Source of the DNA: Distichodus sexfasciatus
Taxonomy: Eukaryota; Chordata; Actinopteri; Characiformes; Distichodontidae
NCBI GenBank assembly: GCA_032718565.1
Contig: JAVGVS010000390.1
Coordinates: 98,354 to 162,353 of the forward strand
Length of the DNA: 64,000 bases
Direction of reading: 5' to 3'
Shown: positions 45,738-57,245 of the stretch, piece by piece
Position numbering within the stretch: the first letter of the stretch is position 1
How the letters are laid out: the number at the start of each line of letters is the position of its first letter
Made by a program: the position numbers and the translations under genes
Notes under the pieces: generated by a model
What the model saw: only the letters and a program-made list of their open reading frames with translations
Database searches by the model: none
Told to the model about the DNA's origin: nothing

Positions 45738-47778
45738 GCAACTAAACTTTTGCCTGATTTTATCCGCAATTGCCAGGAGAAAGTTGGTCACCCCAAGGTT
45801 TCAGAAAGCTTACTAGTCTGCTCTTACTAGTCTAGGGAATTTCTGCCAACAATTAACCTTTACATATAATAAAGTAAACAACAGATCAAGATTATTTAAC
45901 GTGGAAAACTTTTTTCAATGCTGCAAACCTTGCAATTAACACTTCAGCCCGAGCATCTTTTGGTTTGAACAAGAAAGACAGGACGTGAACAACAAAATTT
46001 GCTGATGGTGGTGACAAGGTTGACTTTAGAAAATCCACCGATGCAAAGCAAGAAACGACTGTCTGTAAAAGCTTACTTTGTGTTAACGCTTTGCATTTCA
46101 GCCAGAAACCAAAGAAAAGGCATATTTACACTACATTTTTATTTCGCCTATATTTTGATCATGTCAAAATACACATATTAAAGCTTGAATTGAAGAAATA
46201 AAACACTCATTCCCCTGATAGCTGTGCAATACGAGGTCGTATTCTGCTGAAACTAATTATGCACAAATGTCACCCTTCACGAAAAAAAAAGCAGAGAGCC
46301 CTTTAAACTGTACAATTATGTGTTCCCATAATTATAACACAGAAATAAACTGAATAACCGCGCAATTCCTACACGATTCTGACACATAACAGCCCTAACC
46401 AAATTAGTCTCAGTAATGTACTGCAACTCCAATAAATATTACAAGATCCATATTTCTTCTGCTCATTCGCCATGTCAGATATACTATCAGCAAGTCGACA
46501 TAAAGTCTTCATTTTTGAGGACTAATCTACAAGAGAGATCAGTCTGACAGAACAACATTTACTTAAATCCAAGGATTTCTGGATAAAGTTCGGGACACAA
46601 AGACAGACCCCATTAACAACTAGGGGTGTTGTAATTAATCACATAATCGATCCATCGCGATCCAGACGTTTGACGATTTTCCCTCGACGCAGCGCCAGCC
46701 TGTAATCGATCACATCATGATGCCATTGTTTGGTGACTTTCTGGATGTGGCATAAAAATGATAGCTTAAAAGAAAATCATGACAGTAACTATAGCTGCGA
46801 TCCCTGCTCAATCTGGACCCGACGTAGAAAAACTGACGGAATGAATCGTGACAGGCCAAATCGAATCGTTGACATGATGATCGTAATTGAATCGAAGCAC
46901 ACAATAAAAATGACAAAAATAGTCGCCAACGAATTTGATTGTCGATAAGTCAGTAAGTGCAGTACTACCGCTTTCCAATAGAGTGCACCAATACACCACA
47001 CTCTGGCGAGATTCGCTCTTGCGCAACAGCATTCAGTGCCAGCTAGAAGAATGGCCCTATGGCGTCACATCAACGCCAAAACTAGAGTGCGCAAAATGGC
47101 TTGCTGCAAAAATATTTGCAGGCGTAAATTAAATTAAAATATGCTTTTGAGTGAACTATCTTTCTTGTCTTTATTATTTACCACAAAATTTAAATAACCT
47201 CATACTAAATGTAAAAGCTGGTAGCTAAATCAGAGCCATTTTATAATTATGCAATTTATAATCCGATCAGTCGACTAATCGTTTTAATAGTCGATGACTA
47301 GTCGACTCTCAAAATAGTCGTTAGCTGCAGCCCTACTGTATATTGAATGTTTTGTATTGTATATTCTGTACTGTGTACTGTCTGTATTTTGTATTGTATT
47401 ATCTTGTATATTCTACTGTATATTTCATACTACACAGTGTCCATTGTTAGTGCTTATCATGTATTGTATATTGATCAGTCCCATAGCATCTATAACCTCT
47501 GTTTCATGGATACAATGTCTATATAAGCGCTAGAGAGACACTAACCATCGCAAACTAATTTCTTATAAGTGTTGACATAAACGGCAAATAAATCTGATTA
47601 TGAATCTGACAAAATCCTGCCACTTACAACTAAACTTTTGCCTGATTTTAGCCACAATTGGCAGGAGGAGCAAGTTGGTTAACCCATGGTTCCATAAACC
47701 TTTTCAACAAATAAGAGGAAGCTCCATTAGAGAATGAAATTTTTGCCAACAATTAACCTTAAAGTATAATAAATATGG
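45738..47778. repeat. pair of diverged direct repeats about 1.9 kb apart
   Basis: 45738-45880 and 47628-47778 share AACTAAACTTTTGCCTGATT, the AGGAG / AAGTTGGT phrase, TCTGCCAACAATTAACCTT and ATATAATAAA. Between them lie further repeat pieces: a TAGGGGTGTTGTAATTAATC end at 46622, and a hAT end near 47335 (CGACTAGTCGACTCTC with GCTGCAGCCCTAC). Confidence 0.55.
47265..47336. mobile_element. hAT element end (AGTCGACTAGTC type)
   Basis: On the minus strand this reads TAGGGCTGCAGCTAACGACT, then GAGTCGACTAGTCATCGACT, a terminal sequence seen often in fish hAT MITEs. The opposite end was not found. Confidence 0.45.
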
Positions 47779-48599
47779 TCCAAAATATTATATAATAAAC
47801 GGCAAAACACTCACAAACACCTTAACAACCACTATTCTTATGGAAACAAGTATTACTTTCTGTTCACTTGAATCTTTCAATCAATTGATTCGTGTAAAAT
47901 ATTCTCATTTGTATAGAAATATTAACACATATTTATATCTAAATTAAAATAATCGTGCCAAGCGTTTTTTCCTCTCAGAGTCGATAGCTACCACCTCACG
48001 TAACGTTAGCCGACGCCGTGCTAACTAGCTACAGGCCCTGATGCGGCCAGAAAAACCATCTCTACAAATTACTTATCATTTACTTTTCATTTATAGATAT
48101 ATGAGCACCTCTTTAATAAAAATGTAAAAAATAAATAAATAAATAAAACCGCAGTTTGGGCAAAAAAACTTTCCCAAATAACAGCGTCCGGTGGCTAGCC
48201 AGTTAGCTAGCTAGACGGCTAACTACCCAATAATTCCCCAAAGCTAATCGGCTAAGCAGCATCTTTTTGAGGCAGTTTGTTGGGATAGCTAACGGGCTAA
48301 CTAGAGAAGAAAATGTTCCACTTTCCCGGACAACTGCTGTTTGGTACAAAGGGTGAACATTTCTTTAAAAACCAACATTATAAAGAGGATGTTCGCTGCT
48401 GAAAGTTCTGGTCGACCAGCAGTTCTAACCGAAGCTGAGCAGCGCTTCTCGGCGAATTCCTTATTATTAATATATTATTATTGGCCATGTAGCCAGCTGG
48501 CGCGCGCTGATGTTAGCTTCTGTAGCCATGACAGCGTAAAGCCACGATGGACTACGACGGCTGGGCAGAAGGAAGAAATTTCTGCAACAGATGAGAAGC

Positions 48600-49010
48600 C
48601 TTAACGTCGGTGTAGCGCTAATTAAACGTTTAGCTGCGACGCTGGCTCGACGAAGTTAAGCAGCCGCAGCCAAAAAGCCAGGCAACTCCTTAATCCGAAG
48701 CGCTCGAGATCGTGCGGATCGCCTCGCGCGGCAACCAAAACATTAACTCGAGCTCAACGGAAGTTTCAAACGGATTACCCAAACGTGTGCTCCGAGCCGT
48801 TTCGACGGAGTCCACAGTGTCAGCTTTAACGCCAGTTTCTTGAAGCCATTTTTCATTTTCCCTCTCCTCCTCCCTCCTCCTCGTCGCTGTGGTGTCTTCT
48901 AAGCCTCACCGTGCGCCCAGAGCCCGCTTCCTTCACTAGCGTCCCGCCGCGGATACTGGCCTTACGCAGGAAAACTGGCGTAACCTGGCTTCGGAGATAG
49001 CGGGCACTTC
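48600..49010 (-). promoter_or_regulatory. csnk1g2: CpG-rich DNA, putative csnk1g2 promoter and non-coding exon
   Basis: This stretch is visibly rich in CG (for example GAAGCGCTCGAGATCGTGCG and TCGCCTCGCGCGGC) in otherwise AT-rich surroundings. A minus-strand GTGAGG donor-like site follows position 48910, so a 5' non-coding exon at about 48910-49000 is possible. It would splice to the acceptor near 44569. This is inference. A second CG-rich block at 44600-44950 is an alternative promoter. Confidence 0.35.
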
Positions 49011-49531
49011 ACAATTCCGCGCTCTTCTGGAAAAATGCGCACTTTTATTCGATTGTTTTAACAAACTTTAAATCGTCCTCATCGTAATAATTCACATGTC
49101 GTGCTGCATAATAGAAACTTTATAAAGATCTCCCCAACACAACACGGCATAACTTCCTCTTCTATTACATATTGCTGGGTTGTAGTTTTCTCCATACATC
49201 TGCATATTCTTGAACCTCTCTCACAGTTAACTTAGACACTATAAATATACTATATATAGTGTAGGTGCCTTCTATATTTTCATTTTATTTTTAATTAAAA
49301 AAAAAAAGTTTTCCTATTTAAATTCTCATATTCAACTGCTACAGATCCATATATACATTTAATGCAAAAAAAGAATATTTCAGGGCAAAATTGCAGTTTA
49401 GATTTCTCCTGTAACTATAATGCACCTTTATCTACCTTTTAAAAATATTTTATAGTGTATGTATATACTGTATATACTCTATAATGCCTCATTATTTCTT
49501 GTGATGTAAAACTGGAATTACATTGTCTTGT

Positions 49532-49647
<116 letters not shown>

Positions 49648-50218
49648 TGCTTTAATACAAAAGTTTTAGGCAGGTGTGAAAAAATGCTGTAAACAAGAAT
49701 GCTTTCAAAAATGGAAGTGTTAATCATTTATTTTCCTCAATCAACAAAATGCAGTGAATGAACAAAAGAGAAATCTAAATCAAATCAGTATTGCTGTGAC
49801 CACCCTTTTGCCTTCAAAAAACAGCATCAGTTCTTCTGGGCCACACTTACTTTTACAGTTTTTGAAGGAACTTCCGGCTGGTATAGGTTGTTCCCAAACA
49901 TCTTGGAGAACTAACCACAGATCTAATCCTATAATCCTACAAAAAATAATATAATGACTATAATCCTACTAAAAATAATATAATGGCTATAATCCTACAA
50001 AATAATATAATGACCACAAAAATAATATAATGACTATCATCCTACAAAATCCTGACTTTTGTGCAGAATTATTACCTATAAATTGATGTAGTTTGAAGGC
50101 AAGAGTGTACTTACAAATATTGATTTTAGATTTCTCTTTTGTTCGCTCACTTGCATTTGTAAATTAATAAAATAAACAATCATTATTTAGCTACAAGCAT
50201 TCTTTGTTTACAGCATTT

Positions 50219-50219
<1 letters not shown>

Positions 50220-50287
<68 letters not shown>

Positions 50288-50290
50288 TAA
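50220..50290. repeat. (TA)n microsatellite
   Basis: About thirty-three TA units, 180 bp upstream of the Ig-domain gene's start codon. Confidence 0.95.
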
Positions 50291-50469
50291 TCCATATGTA
50301 CTCATTTTTAGGTCATGCGTATTTATGAGACGTGTGAATCTTATCTTCAAAAAGCCTTTTTTTTTGCCGAGTTGCTTCTGGAGGTGTTTCTGGTCAAACT
50401 TATCTGACAGGTCATCACCCGATAAAAGCTCAGCACTTGTTCCTTTTGCACAAACCCTTTCGCACCTGA

Positions 50470-50548
50470 ATGTTGAAAATGACGTCTCATTGTTTTGCTG
50501 TAAGTGTGTGGTTTTTGACGCTTGTTCTACTTCTCAGCACTGCAAAAG
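50470..50548 (+). CDS. Ig receptor candidate, exon 1 (signal peptide)
   Basis: In-frame TGA at 50467-50469 sits directly before ATG. Encodes MLKMTSHCFAVSVWFLTLVL, then LLSTAK; donor GTAAGT at 50549-50554. Phase 1. Confidence 0.6.
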
Positions 50549-53500
50549 GTAAGTGTCAAGCGGATGATGGTGAAATTTTAAACAGCATGTAATGTAACCA
50601 GTTGCTGTAAATGTACCGTTCTTGTCTGTATATGAGAATGTACTGCATTTTCATTACAGCAAAATACTGTTCTTTTTTAAATCATGATGTGAATCTACAG
50701 CAAAATTTGCCAGTCAGACTTCTGATTGCTGGCCTTCTTCATGTTACTTGTTCCTCATTTCAACACTTCACTTAATCTAGTTTTTCTTTGTTTTTGTAAT
50801 ATTATTTTGAATTCTAAATCACTGTACTTAAAACAAGGGGGAAAAGAACATTTTCAGCTGTGGAATAATCTTCCCCTCCACATCAGGCTATAGCTCCTAG
50901 TCCGTCAGTTTTAAAGTTATTTCTTTTGCTTTGGCTTTTACCAGCAGTGAGAGTGTATATTGTGCTGTTTAAATGTTACTTTCATTTAATATCTTTAATT
51001 ACATTTTATTTTGATTTTATTTTATTTACCGGCAGGTTTTATCTAATGTTTTTTTCTTTTTCATTATTTTATACTATATGATTTTATCTCATAATTCTGA
51101 CCTTTTTATCTCATAATTATGACTTTTTATCTTATAACTATGACTTTAATCTCATTATTATGACTTTTATCTGATAATCAGAAGGTCGCCGGTTCGAATC
51201 CCGGACTGGTAAAGGTACCACTGAGGTACTCGTGAGCAAGGAACCGTCCCCAAGCACTGCTCCCAAGGTGCTGCCCACGTCAGACGTTAGGAATCTTGAC
51301 CTCTTTTGTTTCTCCTCCTCAGTCGCTCCCCGCATCATGATGTCGCGCAGTAGGAACAGCTCTTCGTGTTTAGGCCAGAGTTTTGAGGTGACCTGCTCGT
51401 TCCAGCACCTCCAGGCCGTTCACAGCATCCAGTTGTCCAACGATCACATGAGCTTTCACGTCCACATTCACGGCTCGCATCCAGAGGCCGAGCACAACGC
51501 GACCCTGGTGCTGCAGGTTCCGGCAGCCATGTACACACACGTGGGCGCTTACAAGTGTCGTGACAATTCAACGAAATACAGCTCTCAAATCGGAGACAAC
51601 GTGGACATCATAGGTAAAGGGTGCCTTACGCTTTCTTATGGTATTCGCGCAAGGGTGCAAGAATATTGCTCTTAGAGGGCGGCACTGGGGCGCAGGGGTT
51701 AGCGCTGCCGCCTCACAGCCGGAAGGACCTGCGTCCGAGCCCCAGGTTGGCCGTAGGGTCTTTTTGTGTGGAGTTTGCATGCCGTCTCTTGTGTTGGTTT
51801 TCTCCAGGTGCTCTGGTTTCCTGCCACAGTCCAAAAGCATGCACTGTAGGTTAATTGGCGACTCTAAATTGGCCCCGTAAGGGCTAACCACTAACCACGG
51901 CTGACCACTGTGTCTCCCAAGTAAAGACTATTTGCACAAAATATACCAGTAAAAGTTTAAAGACCCTCATTCCATTACTATTAATATATAAGGGCCGCTC
52001 GTTCTAGATCTTTGGGGCATAAAAGTGCTGCTTCTCGTGATTTTTGTGTTTTGCTTTGCAAATGTTCAGCGAGCAGGCTCTTAATGATCTCAAGTTGCTG
52101 TTCGGAATGTGTTGAGTCAAACTCTGTGCTCTTGATTTTAACCCTTTACTCTCTGTATCTGAACAGAATGCAGTCCTTCAAATTCCACCGTGGACTCCCA
52201 GCCGATCCAAGACTGGCCTCCTTCATGTGAGCAGCTTCTCTCTGATCAGTTTTGCTTCTTGGTTCTGAATAGCATCTGGTTTTTGTGTACAGCCTCGTCC
52301 TGTTTACTTCCACTGCTCCCGCAAAGATTTTGTCACTATTCTGCGTTCACTTTGGACCAAACAAGAGTGTTGCTACGTTCTTGTGGCGTTCTGGTGCTTT
52401 GTAAGTCCTGCAAACGCAACAAAGAAAAATCAAAACTAAATCCAAGAACACTTTTGTAATAACAGTAATAAGGCGTAACTACATACTAGAGGCGTACCGA
52501 TACATCAATCTACAATGATACATTGATTCAATTAAGGATGCACGATATTCCAATATTTTTCATGCTAACATCTGCCGATGGCGATAAATGAAAGCGGCAG
52601 ATTTGGGCGTGTAAAGACAAGATTTTTTTCTTGCCGGTTCCACTGTGCAGAATTTAGGCACAAAAATAACAACGCACTTCTGACATTTCTAACACAGTGC
52701 CAGATCAAGCCAGCGTGAAAGCAGAGTGGACCGATGCCGATATGATTCCGATATTATCGTGCATCCCTAGATTCAATGATCAACAAGCCTGTAGCTGGCT
52801 TTATGTTAAACAGGAGGTGTGTGTTTATTAAAAGAGATGATTGTTTATCATTTATATGTCGTGCTCATGAATTAAAAAGGTTTTATTTGATATGAAGGGA
52901 AGTTATTATGTTAAATCACTTCCACTCATTTCAAATAGAAGTGACTTATTACCGCCAGACAATTTCAGAAAATACCAAAAAGAAATAGCAATATATTTTT
53001 GGTTCCTTCTCATATCAGTTGCTGGCTCCTGAATTGAGTCAATTTAAAATCATATTGAGTTTTCATATTCAATATCCTCAGACATCAAATCGTTGTCCAT
53101 TGAATCGATATAATATCATATCGTGGTGAAATTTGACTAAATTTACACGCCTCCTACATACTGTACGTCATACAATACAATCCTAAAACATTTTCTAAAT
53201 AATATTTCCTTTTTTAAAAAATTAATAATTAAAAATAATCAAACATTCACAATAACCTGGATGTGAACATCTGATGGGCAGTACAGTAAAAGTTAAAATA
53301 TCTTTATTTAAATACTATTTGAGTGAAATGACTAAAATATCTGATATGAACAGCACTTTAGTATTAAAATGTTTTGCTGCTTAACTCATGGTCTTAATCT
53401 TTCCAAAATATGATCAATTCTCAAATTCCGAAAAATGACGAGGAGCAGACTGTGTATTTTGGCCACTGCAGACGTTAAGGAAAAATTAGGGACCAAAAAG

Positions 53501-53803
53501 CCGTCAGTAGTAGTGTAACGGAGTTAAGTAAAGTTAATTTCTTCCATTCGAATTGCAATGAAATGAGCTGAAATTCAGTCCAAATACGAAGCACACAGTA
53601 GTTAAGTCTTTCCACCAAACTCAAAACTGGACATTAATACGTGCTGCGCAGACTCTCACCAAACGGACTAATCTGGTGCGTCTTTTGTCTCTTTAGGGAC
53701 CGGAGAGAAGGCACTGCTGTGGTATTTTATGTGCAAGGCTGGGCTTTTTCTCATCTGGTCAGCGAGCGCTTTATTCATGTGTAATAAAAAGTATTTTCTC
53801 TAA
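50470..53803 (+). CDS. candidate single-Ig-domain activating receptor (gene span)
   Basis: Four exons (50470-50548, 51323-51613, 52167-52226, 53697-53803) join in phase 1 at every GT-AG junction, the usual Ig-exon phase, giving about 178 residues. Residues 1-27 are a signal peptide (SVWFLTLVLLLSTAKG). Residues 28-124 form one Ig-like domain with Cys in FEVTCSF and in GAYKCRD, but no canonical C-strand Trp. Sequons NSS, NAT, NST and NST suggest heavy glycosylation. A short stalk (DSQPIQDWPPSWTGEK) leads to a helix, ALLWYFMCKAGLFLIWSASALFM, with a buried Lys, and a tail of seven or so residues. A lysine in the membrane with almost no tail is the pattern of receptors that use an ITAM adaptor such as DAP12 or FcR-gamma. 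I do not recognise the family and no human counterpart is expected between CSNK1G2 and MKNK2. A stop codon directly precedes the ATG. Start could also be the ATG at 50479. Confidence 0.6.
51176..51275 (+). mobile_element. SINE-like fragment with B-box
   Basis: Contains AGAAGGTCGCCGGTTCGAAT and CCCGGACTGGTAAAGGTACC, then CTCGTGAGCAAGGAACCGTC. This is a common fish tRNA-like repeat. It lies in intron 1, just before exon 2 of the Ig gene. Confidence 0.65.
51323..51613 (+). CDS. Ig receptor candidate, exon 2 (Ig domain)
   Basis: Acceptor CTCCTCCTCAG ends at 51322; donor GTAAAG at 51614. Encodes VAPRIMMSRSRNSSSCLGQS to GAYKCRDNS and GDNVDII, 97 codons, a complete Ig-like domain in one exon. Confidence 0.65.
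51674..51890 (+). mobile_element. interspersed repeat, GGGGTTAGCGCTGCCGCCTC family, copy 2
   Basis: Shows GGCGGCACTGGGGCGCAGGG, GTTAGCGCTGCCGCCTCACA, GAGCCCCAGGTTGG, TGTGTGGAGTTTGCATGCCG and TTAATTGGCGACTCTAAATT. Same family as 34131-34312 on the minus strand. Lies in intron 2 of the Ig gene. Confidence 0.75.
52167..52226 (+). CDS. Ig receptor candidate, exon 3 (stalk)
   Basis: Acceptor CTGAACAG ends at 52166; donor GTGAGC at 52227. Sixty bases encode ECSPSNSTVDSQPIQDWPPS. Confidence 0.5.
52533..52769. mobile_element. hAT-type MITE with 8-bp target duplication
   Basis: Ends TAAGGATGCACGAT and ATCGTGCATCCCTA are inverted repeats. Both flanks carry the identical octamer GATTCAAT (52525-52532 and 52770-52777). 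237 bp, no transposase. Same family as 15788-16126. It lies in intron 3 of the Ig gene. Confidence 0.88.
53697..53803 (+). CDS. Ig receptor candidate, exon 4 (transmembrane, stop)
   Basis: Acceptor TCTCTTTAG ends at 53696. Encodes WTGEKALLWYFMCKAGLFLI, then WSASALFMCNKKYFL and TAA at 53801-53803. An AATAAA motif is inside the last codons (53783-53788). A second reading with a 47-base intron (53779-53825) would replace the tail; see findings. Confidence 0.55.
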
Positions 53804-54289
53804 ATGTACACCTTCATCATAAAAGGCCTCGTGTCCCTCGACTGCGGCAAGATTTTCGCTTTGACCTGAAACATCTGGAGCAGCTGGAAGAGTGACCGTT
53901 GGACTTGTGGAAGTGCTGGTCAACTCTTGTAAGGTACTTTAATTTGCAAGGTGGTGCATGTCAGTTCTAAAATGTAGTGATCGTGTTCCTTTGCTCTGTA
54001 AAGCTGAGCTCACTGTTTGCATTAAATAATATAATCTATTAAAAATAATGTAAATTTTCTTTTTCATTTTTTTATTTGTGATGTACAATTTTGCATACAT
54101 TAATCCTGTAAAGTGATTTGTTTATTTGTATTTTTTACATTTCTGAATATTTCAAAACCCAAATTTGAGCTAAATATGTCTCAGATATGTGCCTTATTTC
54201 CCCCAAAATATGGAATTTCAAAAACTTAAACATATAAAAATTCTACCTACTGAAGTTACTGTAACTTTATTAACATTGCAGTGGGTGCA

Positions 54290-55650
54290 ATGGTTAGTTT
54301 TACCACGAGGGGGAGCAAATGTTTCATCTGTGTGTGTGTGTGTGTGTGTGTTAGTAAACCTTCCAATACGGGGAGTTTATCCCGATTCCACACCAACAAT
54401 TTGGGAACAAAGTTAATCACTGCAACATATTTAGTTCTTTAGGCTTAACCCCCCCTTTTAAAATCTAATAAGTCCCCACCATGTCATGTCCCTTAAAGTG
54501 GGAGCGTGTATGTTTGTTTAACCCCATAATGGGGACTTTGACGTGATTGCACACCTATAAAGTGACGTGTTGGTTGCCTCCTGGGGACATAAACCCACAG
54601 CTTGAGGGAGAAAAGTCCCTGTCGGCCCATATCCTTAAAAAGTGTGTATGTGTGCTTGTAAACCTCCCAATGTGGGGACTTTGTTCTGATAGCACAGCAA
54701 AAATGCAGGGACCTGCTTCTGTGTTAATTCAAGCATTTCTTTTAGGCTTAACCTCCCTTTTTAAAACCCAACAAGTCCCTCACCATGCCTGCTATGTCCC
54801 TAAAAGTGGGAGGTATGTTTGTTTAACCCCATAATGGGACTTTGAGTGGATTGGCCATTTAAGTGGCGGGACGGTCATTCTAGACATAAACCTAGCAGCT
54901 TGAGGGAGAAAAGTCCTGTCGGGCTCATATTCCAAAAGTGTGTGTGTGTGTGTGTGTGTGTCTCTGTTTGTAAACCTCCCCAATGTGGGGACTCTGATAG
55001 TTAATAGCAAAATGCGGGGACCCGCTTTCTCAAAGTTAATCACATTTCTTTAGGGCTTAACTCCCTTTAAACCTAAATAAGTCCCCACCATGCTCATGTC
55101 CCTAAAAAGTGGGAGGCAGATGTTTGTTTAACCCCATACTGGGGACTTTGACGTGATTGCACACTCCATAAAGTGTGACGAAGGTCATTCTGGGGACATA
55201 AAACCCACAGCTTGAGGGGAGAAAAGTCCTCGTCGTGCCTATATCCTTAAAAAGTGTGTGTTTGTAAAACCCCAATGTGGGGACTTTTGTTCTGATAGTT
55301 ATTGGCACAAAAATGTGGGACCACATTTCTTCAGGCTTAACCTCCCCTTTTAAAAATCTAGTAAGTCCCCATCGTGCTCACATCCTTAAAACGGTGTGTG
55401 TTTGTAAACTTCCCAATATGGGGCACTTTGATGTGTTCGCACAGCAAAAAAGTGGGGACGTAAAACTAAGTTCCCACAGTTAATCGCTGCAACATCTCAT
55501 CAAACTTAGCTTCTCTTTAAAATCTAATCTAAAGTCTCCACCATGTCTCTTGTCTTTAAAGGTGTGTGTGTTCATAATAGCCAATAATTTGATGTGATCG
55601 TACACCAATAAAGTGGGGACGCATGTCATTATGGGTACATAAAACCCCCA
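54290..55650. repeat. long tandem repeat, unit about 350-400 bp, GGGGACTTTG type
   Basis: Roughly three and a half copies. Each has, in order, a GTGTGTG tract, GTAAACCTCCCAATGTGGGG, ACTTTG, an AGCAAAAATG phrase, TTAGGCTTAACCTCCC, AAGTCCCCACCATG, AAAGTGGGAG, TTTGTTTAACCCCATAATGG, GACTTTGACGTGATTGCAC, and ACATAAACCCACAGCTTGAG. Copies have small indels. Microsatellites at 54331-54351 and 54939-54961 are part of it. Confidence 0.88.
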
Positions 55651-55699
55651 AATTTTATTTAAGCTGAACTTCTCACTTCAAAATCTCAGTCCTCATCAT

Positions 55700-55760
55700 G
55701 CTCATATTCTTAAAAAAGTGTGTGTGTATGTGTGTGTGTGTATTTGTGCGAAAGAAAAGT
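55700..55760. other. spacer between repeat and mknk2 3' end
   Basis: A short GT-rich stretch; nothing else was recognised in it. Confidence 0.3.
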
Positions 55761-55764
55761 AAAT

Positions 55765-57245
55765 TTTGTAAATGTTTCATGCTTTATTTTTGGCTCCACA
55801 ACTCAGGAAAAATTGATGGTACAAACAGATTTCATACACATACAAATAATAATAATAATAATAATAATAATGGTCCCTAAAATGAGTGTGGTTAGCAAGG
55901 TGTTTGCATGAACATTTGTTCTTCCAAAAAAAAAAAAGAAAAAAAGACATTGTGGTGGGGAAAAAAAAAGATAAAATATAAAAACGATCACGACAGTTCG
56001 TTCCGCATTTCCTTCCTCACTGTAGTTCCTCAAAACCAGAACAAATAAAGACAGTCTTACTGTAAGACAAGCACTGAGCAAAATATCCGCCAACAAGGTC
56101 TCTCCAAAACATCATCCAACGAGATGAGGAAACGTGCACACATCTAGAGTCGGACTCCAGGGTCGGGAAAAGCTCTGCACGTTTCGTTCGACAAAAAAAA
56201 AACAAAAAAAACTCCATATCAACTTCAAAAAGCTGAACTCCTTAAAAACAAAAAAAAATTAAAATTTCTGGAAAAAAAAGAAACATACACACAAACATAC
56301 AGCAGCGTTGGGGGAAATAAATCTTAAATCAAATAAATACATTTTAAATCCGATGTCACCAGTAAACGGGTTTCGTCGTGTCGAGTCGGATGGTGGAAGC
56401 GATTCGTCGGGACTCTGACCGCCTGAACGCATCGGCGTCTTGTGTGCCCACTAAAAACAAACTGCGGTCCTGAGGAAGGTGGGGGGCCACATTTTGTACC
56501 TGGTGAGTATCTACCTGAGAGCAGGTGTGAAATATGATGTGGAGTGGAAGAGAAACGATGAAATCGATTGCAACAAGTGGGGTCATTTTCGCGATGAGCT
56601 GCGTATATTTTAAATGCACTTCTGAACGGGGTTAGAGAACGAGAAAATGCCCTAAAATACACCCAGGACAAGACCAAAAGTGCAAAAAAAGTGCAACACG
56701 TCCACAACCATTTGGATTTTCAGAATTAAACAAACATTTTTCGAAAGACAAAAATTGGACAATATTGGTGACTTTTAGAGCTCACGCCGGACCATTCTAA
56801 CGTCCCGAGACTGCAGAAGACGGCGGCAGTGTCTGCTGTAATAAAAACCACATGACACAAGTTGTTCCTGGATTACCGGAACGTTCCCGGACGTCCTTCC
56901 AGGTGAAAATAAAGAGTCTGAGCCAAATCCCCAACGAGTAGAGACCAGGCAAGTGCGTATAGAAACGATTCTTCACAGTGTCCGCAGTCCAGTTTGATTT
57001 CAAGTGCTACGACGCGTCCTTTGGTTTGTTATTTTTGGGGAATTCTGGAATCCGACGAGCCGCAAACAAACGCGACAGACAAACCGCTGGAGCTCGACGT
57101 GGTCGCTTCTCGTCCCGCGTCGGCGGAGGTTTTAGGCCTCGTCTTTTTTTTCTTTTTTTTTTGCCGAAAAGTGCAAGACTCCGTTTGCCGTTGAATTTCG
57201 TTGAAACCCACAAGTACGAGCGAGGTGGGGATGTTTTCGCCCGCG
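55765..57245 (-). other. mknk2: probable mknk2 3' UTR
   Basis: Non-coding DNA after the mknk2 stop. A minus-strand AATAAA signal is at 55783-55788 (TTTATT on plus). Contains an AAT tract (55845-55870). The end is an estimate. Confidence 0.4.

Noticed and set aside
51160..51240. tRNA gene at the GGTTCGAATCC B-box
   Set aside because: There is no matching cloverleaf; it is a SINE-like fragment common in fish.
55803..56707. Minus-strand frames of 66-127 codons
   Set aside because: They lie in the mknk2 3' UTR and show no domain.
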